Part shown: piece after piece, positions 1 through 4,261 of the stretch
Layout of the letters: every line of letters starts with the position of its first letter
Position numbering within the stretch: position 1 is the stretch's first letter
From: Bacilli bacterium
Lineage (GTDB): Bacteria; Bacillota_I; Bacilli_A; RF39; UBA660
Length of the DNA: 5,009 nucleotides
Direction of reading: 5' to 3'
Assembly (NCBI GenBank): GCA_017476705.1
Contig: JAFUZI010000041.1
Coordinates: 1 to 5,009 of the forward strand
Notes under the pieces: model-generated
Databases searched by the model: none
Seen by the model: only the letters and a program-made list of their open reading frames with translations
What the model was told of the DNA's origin: nothing
Position numbers and translations under genes: made by a program

Positions 1-255
1 GAAATTTGGACCATAATACCAATTATAATAACTTGTATAGATAGTCGGTTCGCAGTATCCATAAACATCTAAGAGAAGGGAACAATTGCTGTCAGTTGGT
101 TCCGGATAAAGATAGTAATCGCCATGCTCACGATTATTTACAACAGAATCTGTCATAATACTTGGGTCAGGATTAGTAACACTACCACTCGTTACTTGCC
201 CCAGCATTGATATGCTTAACGAAAAAGCAATCAACAATAAAAATACTTTTTTCAT
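1..255 (-). CDS. Secreted protein of unknown function, N-terminal part (open at left edge)
   Basis: An open frame reads without a stop from the ATG at 253-255 to the left edge, giving 85 residues; the C-terminus lies outside the window. The N-terminus (MKKVFLLLIAFSLSISMLGQ) is a clear signal peptide: two lysines, then a hydrophobic core, with cleavage probably near residue 19-20. There is no lipobox cysteine, so export by signal peptidase I is expected. The mature part is polar and rich in Tyr, Asp and Pro, with two cysteines (in DSNCS and GYCEP). I recognise no family. The start is fixed by a strong Shine-Dalgarno sequence (AAGGAGG) a few bases upstream. The gene begins 17 nt after the stop of the 509-residue secreted protein on the same strand, so the two are probably cotranscribed and may act together at the cell surface or periplasm (inference). 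Confidence 0.85.
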   Translation of the reverse strand, partial: MKKVFLLLIAFSLSISMLGQVTSGSVTNPDPSIMTDSVVNNREHGDYYLYPEPTDSNCSLLLDVYGYCEPTIYTSYYNWYYGPNF

Positions 256-260
256 TTCTA

Positions 261-270
261 TTTCCTCCTT
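261..270 (-). promoter_or_regulatory. Strong ribosome binding site for the left-edge secreted gene
   Basis: Read on the minus strand this is AAGGAGGAAA, 5 nt before the ATG at 255. It is one of only two near-perfect Shine-Dalgarno sequences in the window. It lies in the 17-nt gap between two genes, as expected for an internal operon gene that needs its own translation start, and it decides the start codon. Confidence 0.8.
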
Positions 271-272
271 AT

Positions 273-1802
273 TTAATTACAAATTAAATTGCATAATTTA
301 TCAAGATTCCCTGCACTAATTAAGTTTGTGGTGGCATTATTTATAGTTATATTATTATACATATGACCTTCTACTTCTACATAATAACTATTATTAGGTC
401 CTATTAATAACTTATAATCTTCGCCGCAATTCGTAGCATAACCATTATCATAAGCGAGCCTATCGAAAAAGTAAAGATTACCTTTAAAACCAGAGAAAGT
501 TCCATCTACATTTACTATGGAATCATTTGCTCTTGCCCCAAATACTAAAAAATCTTGGTTCTTATTGTATAGAGTTAAACTTTTCATTAAATAGCACCCC
601 GATTTAGCCTCATTCGGAACTGTCATAAAAGATATATATGGATTAACTAAGTAAGGTTGAACCTGAAATATCATATCCTTGACATTTAACATAGAACATC
701 CATTACAAGCCAGAACATGAACAAAGCGAGTAACAGAATCAAATACCATATCTGTTATTCTACTTCTACATTCCTCTTCCATACCAGTAACAATTTGCGT
801 ATGTAATTTATTAATAATTGTATCTATATTAAAAAATGAAAATTCCATTCTGTCTTCTTGAGGAGCAATAACAGAACAACCTATCAGAAAAGTATTTTCC
901 TTGGAGCCTAATCCTATAATTTCATATTGTGGATATTTAAAATTATGATATAGAGGATAAGTGTTGTAATATTTAGAAGTATAAATAGAGGGAGCATCCT
1001 TAATATGAGAATATAGAACCAGTGTCTGTAAATCTCTCATTCCACAAACAATAATATAATCTTTAGTATGAATAACGTCTGTTAATCTTGTATTATATGT
1101 TTCAAATGATTGATATGTATTAGATGCAATATCATACCAAATATAATATGATGAAAAGAATCCCAACATATAATTATTAGTTCCTACTGTATTATTCTGA
1201 CTATCTTCATCATTTGCAATCAGAGATAATCTTGGAGCATTATTTACATTTGATCTAAAAAAATCAATTTTTTGTAAATATGCTTTAGGATTATTTACTG
1301 TAATATAAAAAATATCTATAGGTACTGTATAAGATGTAGAATAAAACAAATCAAAAAATCTTACTCTTCCAATAATATTTTTATGATATCCATTGAGATT
1401 ATTCTCTACCCCACAAAAGTATATCATATCATCTTTAGCATCGTAATCAAAGTCTGTAATGGTATATCCTATAATCAATCTCCCAAAAACATAATTACTT
1501 CCTTCTACTGTAAGAGTAAAGTAAGAACGAGACGTTGTGGTAAAGTTTGGAAATTGAAGACTGTCTAAAGGCCAAACAAAATATTCTCTTTGATTAGTAT
1601 TAGCATTTGCCATCTGTGACAAAGATACTATGCCTTTATCATCTTCATCAATCTTCATGGTTTTTATGGGATTGAAATCATCAGACCAAAGAATTTCTCT
1701 TTCTGCACTTACCGTCATAGTTGTTGCCATTTGAGCCTTACTCATCTTCGGGCACAATATTATTACTAATAGAAGTAATAAAACTGTTTTTATCTTTCTC
1801 AT
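273..1802 (-). CDS. Large secreted protein of unknown function, possibly beta-propeller-like
   Basis: This is a complete 509-residue frame. Residues 1-23 form a signal peptide: MRKIK, a leucine/isoleucine core, then SKA before Q24, a standard signal peptidase I site. Cys17 is preceded by IIL, a poor lipobox, so a lipoprotein is less likely. The mature protein is rich in aromatic residues, Asn and Asp. It contains loosely repeated units in which an acidic turn precedes a short beta-strand ending in a small or Cys residue: ITDFDYDAKDDMIYFCG (about 115-131), TDVIHTKDYIIVCG (241-254), ITDMVFDSVTRFVHVLACNG (349-368) and LYNKNQDFLVFGA (411-423). This spacing suggests a beta-propeller or another repeated beta-sheet fold, but that is an inference. 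Cysteines cluster toward the C-terminus (366, 369, 403, 459, 504, 508), so disulfides are possible. I recognise no catalytic motif or named family. It is the first gene of a minus-strand operon with a good promoter at 1859-1890, and a second secreted protein follows. Confidence 0.9.
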   Translation of the reverse strand: MRKIKTVLLLLLVIILCPKMSKAQMATTMTVSAEREILWSDDFNPIKTMKIDEDDKGIVSLSQMANANTNQREYFVWPLDSLQFPNFTTTSRSYFTLTVEGSNYVFGRLIIGYTITDFDYDAKDDMIYFCGVENNLNGYHKNIIGRVRFFDLFYSTSYTVPIDIFYITVNNPKAYLQKIDFFRSNVNNAPRLSLIANDEDSQNNTVGTNNYMLGFFSSYYIWYDIASNTYQSFETYNTRLTDVIHTKDYIIVCGMRDLQTLVLYSHIKDAPSIYTSKYYNTYPLYHNFKYPQYEIIGLGSKENTFLIGCSVIAPQEDRMEFSFFNIDTIINKLHTQIVTGMEEECRSRITDMVFDSVTRFVHVLACNGCSMLNVKDMIFQVQPYLVNPYISFMTVPNEAKSGCYLMKSLTLYNKNQDFLVFGARANDSIVNVDGTFSGFKGNLYFFDRLAYDNGYATNCGEDYKLLIGPNNSYYVEVEGHMYNNITINNATTNLISAGNLDKLCNLICN

Positions 1803-1823
1803 CTCTTTATTGCTTTTATGTTA

Positions 1824-1884
1824 AAAATTCCATTCTTAGAATTGTAACAATTCTGCGGCAAAGGTAGTAATAAAATTCCATTCT
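1824..1884. repeat. 13-bp direct repeat flanking the start of the secreted-protein operon
   Basis: The word AAAATTCCATTCT occurs at 1824-1836 and again at 1872-1884, 48 bp apart. The second copy fills most of the spacer between the -33 and -7 boxes of the operon promoter, and the first lies in the leader. This arrangement would suit a regulator binding two sites, but no regulator is identified. Confidence 0.6.
1838..1854. promoter_or_regulatory. Perfect palindrome at the predicted transcription start (possible operator)
   Basis: AGAATTGT and ACAATTCT are exact reverse complements separated by one base. The palindrome starts 5 nt downstream of the minus-strand -7 box, so it covers the expected transcription start and early leader of the secreted-protein operon. 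It could be an operator or a small 5' hairpin of the mRNA; sequence alone does not decide. Confidence 0.55.
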
Positions 1885-1890
1885 GCAAAA
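1859..1890 (-). promoter_or_regulatory. Bacteroidota-type promoter of the secreted-protein operon
   Basis: Read on the minus strand, TTTTG (1886-1890) is the -33 box and TACCTTTG (1859-1866) the -7 box, matching TAnnTTTG, with a 19-nt spacer. Transcription should begin near 1852, giving a leader of about 50 nt before the ATG at 1802. It is the best match to the Bacteroides consensus in the window. Confidence 0.8.
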
Positions 1891-1949
1891 TTTCTAAAGA
1901 GATTTTTTATTTTGAGAAATTAGTGGAGTATTTTCTATCAAAAAACTGT

Positions 1950-1989
1950 CGTTATTGGGGAATGGGGCGTTATTTTGGGGGATTAGAGG
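1950..1989 (+). repeat. G-rich imperfect tandem repeat
   Basis: CGTTATTGGGG at 1950-1960 is echoed by CGTTATTTTGGGGG at 1968-1981. Guanine runs lie at 1957-1960, 1964-1967 and 1977-1981, with a shorter GG at 1988-1989. Three runs of four or more guanines within 25 bases are striking in such AT-rich DNA. A quadruplex of two tiers is conceivable, but the fourth tract is short. The CGTTAT word returns at 2016-2021 and 2056-2061. Confidence 0.45.
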
Positions 1990-2011
1990 CGTAAAAAGGC
2001 TGAAGATTTAT

Positions 2012-2296
2012 GGAACGTTATCTTTTTTGGAACGTTGATTATAAGATTCCATAAACGTTATATTAATTAATAATCAGTAATTTACATGCTGTCAGTTAAA
2101 CTTTACGTTTAAGTATATACTTTTAATAAATATATAAAAAAAGTTTAAATTTGAAAAAAGGTTCAACAACGTTCCGCAACCCTTATGTACAAAGGCTGTG
2201 GAACCTCAAAACAACGTGTCATAGGTTCCACACTTTTTCGCCGATTTTCCAAAAAAACGCCGAAAAACGTAGGAACCTTACAAACATTAACGTTCC
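2012..2296. repeat. Cluster of GGAACGTT and GGAACCT repeats in both orientations
   Basis: GGAACGTT occurs at 2012-2019 and 2029-2036, and its complement AACGTTCC at 2168-2175 and 2289-2296. GGAACCT occurs at 2200-2206 and 2272-2278, and its complement AGGTTCC at 2223-2229. Seven related words within 285 bp, in mixed orientation, form nested inverted repeats. AGGTTCC at 2223 can pair with either neighbour. The outer pair AGGTTCC/GGAACCT (2223-2229 and 2272-2278) encloses a second pair TTTTTCG/CGAAAAA (2234-2240 and 2261-2267). The layout resembles a protein-binding or single-strand folding site more than a gene. Confidence 0.6.
2197..2238 (+). terminator. Hairpin with T-tract, possible intrinsic terminator
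   Basis: TGTGGAACCT (2197-2206) and AGGTTCCACA (2223-2232) are perfect 10-bp inverted repeats with a 16-nt loop. They are followed by C and five T (2234-2238), as in a rho-independent terminator read on the plus strand. The large loop and membership in the GGAAC repeat family leave open that the hairpin serves another purpose. No plus-strand gene is seen upstream in the window. Confidence 0.45.
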
Positions 2297-2490
2297 AAAA
2301 ATTTATGGGCAGAAGTACGAAAAGCAAAATAATGTAAAATATATTTTTGCCGATTTTTTACTGATTTTTAATTATTTACAAAGGATATTATATATTTTTG
2401 CGGATAGAACGAAAAGCAAAAAAAGTTTAATTTGGTTTAATTTTGCTTTAATTTTTGCCTACTATTCTTTAACGGGTCTTTAATATAGGT

Positions 2491-2516
2491 TTAAACGGTC
2501 TTTAATTGCCGTTTAA
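2491..2516. repeat. 8-bp inverted repeat
   Basis: TTAAACGG (2491-2498) and CCGTTTAA (2509-2516) are exact reverse complements around a 10-nt loop. No T-tract follows, so this is not a standard terminator. It lies just upstream of the strong terminator hairpin at 2529. Confidence 0.5.
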
Positions 2517-2528
2517 TAAGGATATGAA

Positions 2529-2577
2529 AACAGGGTGTAAAGCCAAAATAACGGGGTTTTACGCCCTGTTCTTTTAT
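2529..2577 (+). terminator. Strong intrinsic terminator
   Basis: Bases 2529-2544 pair with 2555-2570 to give a 16-bp stem, two of the pairs being G-U wobbles, with a 10-nt loop (2545-2554). On the plus strand the stem runs into TTCTTTTATT. The minus-strand side has a shorter TTTTC, so some activity in both directions is possible. With no clear gene upstream, it may insulate the elements on either side. Confidence 0.7.
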
Positions 2578-2672
2578 TGTTGGTAGGATGGTCGGATTGT
2601 TTATTGTTTTGTGTTTTTTCAACGGTTAAAATTGGGTAGGGTAGGAGAGGTTTAAAAAGTAAAAATTTATGT

Positions 2673-2705
2673 TTGCTTATGCAGTTGCTTATGCGTTGCT
2701 TATGC
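2673..2705. repeat. Three iteron-like copies of TTGCTTATGC
   Basis: Exact copies of TTGCTTATGC lie at 2673-2682, 2685-2694 and 2696-2705. The starts are 12 and 11 bp apart, close to one helical turn, so a bound protein would see all copies on one face of the DNA. Such spacing is typical of binding sites for replication initiators, recombinase accessory factors or regulators. It is not coding. Confidence 0.65.
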
Positions 2706-2824
2706 AAAATGAGGAAATTTTTATTGTGATATATAGGGGTTATTTGTCGTTTTTCGGTGCTTTAAAGTGGCAAAAATACAGGATTGAAGGGGTACTTTTG
2801 CAGGGTGTTATATGGTGTAAGTTA

Positions 2825-2853
2825 TTGAATAATAAAAAGTTTATGTAATTTTG
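2825..2853 (+). promoter_or_regulatory. Bacteroidota-type promoter for the tRNA-like RNA and downstream gene
   Basis: TTG at 2825-2827 and TAATTTTG at 2846-2853 match the -33 and TAnnTTTG -7 boxes with an 18-nt spacer. Transcription would start near 2860, about 50 nt before the tRNA-like element. It is the only well-formed plus-strand promoter seen ahead of that element and the gene at 3122. Confidence 0.6.
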
Positions 2854-2912
2854 CATTGTAAAATTTGCGTGAGTTCATTTTTAGTTATTTTTTAAAGGTT
2901 ATTTTATGTTAA

Positions 2913-3003
2913 TGCCGAATAGTTTAACAGGGAGAATGCTTACATTCCTGCGGTCTATTGATACAAAGGGTAAGTGATACAGGTTCAAATCCTGTTTCGG
3001 CAC
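2913..3003 (+). ncRNA. tRNA-like RNA with an expanded anticodon-arm loop
   Basis: The ends form a perfect 7-bp acceptor helix, TGCCGAA (2913-2919) with TTCGGCA (2996-3002). TA then occupies tRNA positions 8-9. A D-arm follows: stem GTTT/GAAT (2922-2925 and 2934-2937, two wobbles) with loop AACAGGGA, which has the conserved A, GG and A. The T-arm is canonical: ACAGG/CCTGT around TTCAAAT (2979-2995). The anticodon position has a perfect stem CTTAC/GTAAG (2939-2943 and 2970-2974), but its loop is 26 nt instead of 7. Reading T-TCC after A2944 would give a Gly-type anticodon followed by about 19 extra bases. An alternative hairpin GAATG-CTTA-CATTC (2934-2947) competes with the D and anticodon arms. 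The position after the acceptor is C and no CCA is encoded. A functional elongator tRNA is unlikely without removal of the insert. A decayed tRNA, a tRNA mimic or the tRNA-like module of a larger RNA are alternatives. Confidence 0.65.
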
Positions 3004-3101
3004 TAAAAAGTGGAAATGAAAAAGGATTGACGTAGAAACATCGCTGAGAAGTGAAGTGTCTAAAAGGTGGTGGCGGTTGGGCAACTGACTGCCACTTTTT
3101 A
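3004..3101 (+). ncRNA. Structured RNA domain: three-way junction with two GNRA hairpins
   Basis: TAAAAAGTGG (3004-3013) and CCACTTTTTA (3092-3101) form a perfect 10-bp closing helix that begins directly after the tRNA-like element. Inside are two hairpins. The first has stem TCGCT/AGTGA (3041-3045 and 3050-3054) capped by GAGA, extended by AC/GT and possibly GAC/GTC (3029-3031 and 3058-3060). The second has stem CGGTTGG/CTGACTG (3074-3080 and 3085-3091) capped by GCAA. Both caps are GNRA tetraloops. The right arm of the closing helix is also used by the terminator stem, so the domain can switch between two folds. No long frame fits here; only a four-codon ATG frame occurs (3016-3030). Confidence 0.55.
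3070..3100 (+). terminator. Intrinsic terminator (GCAA-capped) after the tRNA-like RNA
   Basis: GTGGCGGTTGG (3070-3080) pairs with CTGACTGCCAC (3085-3095), 11 bp with three G-U wobbles, around a GCAA tetraloop, followed by TTTTT (3096-3100) and ATTTAAT. This would end the RNA about 20 nt before the small gene at 3122. Bases 3092-3100 can instead pair with 3005-3013, which breaks the base of this hairpin, as in an attenuator. Confidence 0.65.
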
Positions 3102-3121
3102 TTTAATCAAAAGGGTAAATT

Positions 3122-3412
3122 ATGTTAGAATTTAGAATAATTGAATGTACAATGAAAGATGGTTCTATCAGATATAAGGTACAGAGAAAAAGGAAGTTTT
3201 TATGCTTTATAAGATGGGAGAATCAGATGTTAGATTGGAGAAATAATAGTTTTATTGGAGAACTTGACGATGTTTATACAACACTATTTCATCCGACATA
3301 TTGGGATAATATTTCCGATTGTAAGAAATGTATAGATTTGACAATAGAAGCAGACAGGAAAAGGATTTCAGAAGAAATGCATAATACAATTATAAATAGT
3401 AGAATTTTGTAA
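3122..3412 (+). CDS. Small hypothetical protein, phage or mobile-element type
   Basis: This 96-residue frame starts at ATG 3122 with a moderate ribosome binding site (AAAAGGG at 3109-3115). The product has no signal peptide or membrane segment. A basic, beta-prone N-terminal half (FRIIECTMKDGSIRYKVQRKRKFLCFI, about residues 4-29) precedes a tryptophan-containing middle and an acidic/basic helical C-terminus. The pattern resembles small accessory proteins common in Bacteroidales prophages, but I can name no family. It lies just downstream of the tRNA-like RNA and its terminator and probably depends on the promoter at 2825-2853 with readthrough, since no closer promoter is seen. It converges on the repressor gene at 3587. 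Confidence 0.75.
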   Translation: MLEFRIIECTMKDGSIRYKVQRKRKFLCFIRWENQMLDWRNNSFIGELDDVYTTLFHPTYWDNISDCKKCIDLTIEADRKRISEEMHNTIINSRIL

Positions 3413-3544
3413 TGATAAAAGGTAAAAGGTGTAAATATAATCATTAATGAGGTTTTATTGACAATATTTATAGAACCAATAATAATCAGCAATAGTCAGA
3501 GAGGATATTGCAAAATAATCAAGTTTTGTAAAATTATAATCTAT

Positions 3545-3571
3545 AAAAAAGTGATAATTAGTTAAATTACC
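3545..3571 (-). terminator. Weak intrinsic terminator for the repressor gene
   Basis: On the minus strand GGTAATT (3565-3571) pairs with AATTATC (3553-3559), 7 bp with one G-U wobble and a 5-nt loop. Two bases later come six T (3545-3550). The stem is AT-rich and so weak, but it lies 16 nt past the repressor stop at 3587. Confidence 0.4.
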
Positions 3572-3586
3572 ATCCATATTATTTAA

Positions 3587-4108
3587 TTACTGTTTATCTT
3601 GTTTTTCAATAATAGTTAAAAGGCGATTAATGTGCGAGGTTTTTTCTTTAAGTTCCTCTCTGTTTGCCTTTAATTCTTCGGAAAGTAGATTTATCGTATT
3701 CTCTTTATCTTTTATAATAGAACGGAGTTCTTTTATTATATTTTTGTCACCAATATTTTCTGACGCTGTTGTTTGTATCGGTATGTTAATATTGTTATTA
3801 CCAGCATTACTGATATTTCCGTTAGCTTTGACAGTTTGAGTAATTATATGATGACTGTCGCTTTTGAGCATATTTCCTGTACCCGTTTTAATCCAAACTT
3901 TATTTATATTTGGGTCTAAGTCTATAAGTTTTTCAATGAAATTGTCAGACAAGGCTACTTTGCCATTAAATATTTGTGATAAATAGGTTTTATTGTAGCC
4001 TAATTTATCAGCTAAATCCTTATCATTTTCAACAAAATCAGAAAAAATAAGCCATTTTATAACTTTGTTAAGTCTTTCTAATTCAGTATGATATTTTTTT
4101 TCTTTCAT
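3587..4108 (-). CDS. Helix-turn-helix repressor with C-terminal coiled coil (phage CI-like role)
   Basis: This 173-residue protein probably controls lysogeny or element maintenance. Residues about 10-70 look like a helix-turn-helix domain: NDKDLADKLGYNKTYLSQIFNGK (28-50) reads as a first helix, turn and recognition helix, followed by VALSDNFIEKLIDLDPNIN. VWIKTGTGNMLK (71-82) matches the WxxTGxGxML segment that often closes this domain in Bacteroidota phage and mobile-element repressors. An Asn-rich linker (about 96-109) leads to a predicted coiled coil with heptad-like Leu/Ile spacing (about 123-170), likely for dimer or higher assembly. There is no LexA/CI-type peptidase domain, so RecA-driven self-cleavage is not expected and release must work another way. 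The gene is transcribed away from divergent early genes, across a palindrome that is probably its operator. Family role is established knowledge; the exact function here is inferred. Confidence 0.85.
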   Translation of the reverse strand: MKEKKYHTELERLNKVIKWLIFSDFVENDKDLADKLGYNKTYLSQIFNGKVALSDNFIEKLIDLDPNINKVWIKTGTGNMLKSDSHHIITQTVKANGNISNAGNNNINIPIQTTASENIGDKNIIKELRSIIKDKENTINLLSEELKANREELKEKTSHINRLLTIIEKQDKQ

Positions 4109-4137
4109 ATAAAATATAAAAAAAGTTTATATAAAAC

Positions 4138-4168
4138 TTGCTCAATATAAATAAAGTTTATATTTTTG
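4138..4168 (+). promoter_or_regulatory. Rightward early promoter
   Basis: TTG (4138-4140) and TATTTTTG (4161-4168) match the Bacteroidota -33 and -7 boxes with a 20-nt spacer. Transcription should start near 4175, inside the palindrome at 4173-4192, so repressor bound there would block initiation. It would drive the genes at 4262, 4596 and beyond, with a leader of about 87 nt. Confidence 0.7.
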
Positions 4169-4201
4169 CAAAGTAATTCAAAACTGAATTACGCTACAAA
4201 A
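4169..4201 (-). promoter_or_regulatory. Leftward promoter of the repressor gene
   Basis: On the minus strand TTTTG (4197-4201) and TTACTTTG (4169-4176) form -33 and -7 boxes with a 20-nt spacer; the -7 box has one mismatch to TAnnTTTG. The palindrome at 4173-4192 overlaps the -7 box and most of the spacer, consistent with autoregulation. The predicted leader to the ATG at 4108 is about 50-55 nt. Confidence 0.5.
4173..4192. promoter_or_regulatory. Probable repressor operator (8-4-8 palindrome)
   Basis: GTAATTCA and TGAATTAC are exact reverse complements around AAAC. The site follows the -7 box of the rightward promoter and overlaps the -7 box and spacer of the leftward promoter, between the repressor and the divergent early genes. 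This is where a phage-type operator is expected. A half-site-like TAATTCA recurs inside the repressor gene at 4079-4085. Confidence 0.65.
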
Positions 4202-4224
4202 TTACAAAAAAGTAGTGATGTAGC
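4193..4224 (+). promoter_or_regulatory. Hairpin in the 5' leader of the early transcript
   Basis: GCTACA (4193-4198) pairs with TGTAGC (4219-4224). Inside, ATTAC (4201-4205) pairs with GTAGT (4212-4216) around a six-A loop, with a 2x2 internal loop between. It lies in the untranslated leader, directly next to the operator and 37 nt before the ATG at 4262. It may influence mRNA stability or translation, or be an additional DNA-binding site. Confidence 0.4.
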
Positions 4225-4261
4225 AAAAAGAAAATAAAATAACCTTAAAAATAGAGAAAAA

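Larger units (their letters stand above)
1891..2824. other. Non-coding region of about 930 bp with clustered repeats
   Basis: No open frame here has a convincing start, ribosome binding site and protein-like composition. Separately listed items are a G-rich repeat, a GGAAC/GTTCC repeat cluster, two terminator-like hairpins and three iterons. Smaller items are a 12-bp palindrome AAGTATATACTT at 2111-2122, an inverted repeat TTAAAC/GTTTAA at 2096-2112, and a direct repeat ACGAAAAGCAAAA at 2317-2329 and 2409-2421. Several TAnnTTTG words occur on the plus strand (2146-2153, 2342-2349, 2393-2400, 2793-2800) but without a well-placed -33 box. The region separates the secreted-protein operon from phage-like genes and may hold the element boundary or a replication, transfer or recombination site (inference). 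Confidence 0.5.

Noticed and set aside
1383..1568. Plus-strand frame of 61 codons inside the secreted-protein gene
   Set aside because: It lies wholly within a well-supported 509-residue gene on the opposite strand and has no start signal.
2151..2483. Plus-strand frame of 110 codons starting at TTG
   Set aside because: The TTG is part of a TAnnTTTG-like word, there is no ribosome binding site, and the frame runs through the GGAAC inverted repeats and a terminator-like hairpin. The product lacks domain-like composition: its second half is aromatic and Lys-rich simply because the DNA is AT-rich.
2673..2705. CRISPR-like array
   Set aside because: The repeats are only 10 bp with 1-2 bp between them, so there are no spacers.
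2513..2707. Minus-strand frame of 64 codons
   Set aside because: It covers the strong terminator hairpin and begins inside the iteron repeats, with no ribosome binding site and no protein-like pattern.
3038..3060. Possible hammerhead ribozyme core (CTGAGAAG near GAAAC)
   Set aside because: The CTGANGA core is not matched at its sixth position and the required three helices cannot be drawn.
2899..3084. Minus-strand frame of 61 codons
   Set aside because: It lies antisense to the tRNA-like RNA and three-way junction, whose base pairing explains the sequence better.
3410..3446. TAATGAT/ATCATTA inverted repeat after the gene at 3122, considered as a terminator
   Set aside because: The stem is 7 bp, AT-rich, with a 23-nt loop and no clean T-tract after it.
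3289..3492. Minus-strand frame of 67 codons overlapping the gene at 3122
   Set aside because: It is the antisense shadow of the 96-residue gene. Its hydrophobic product arises from complementing AT-rich codons.
3630..3839. Plus-strand frame inside the repressor gene
   Set aside because: It is antisense to the coiled-coil and linker region of the helix-turn-helix protein, which has clear domain evidence on the other strand.
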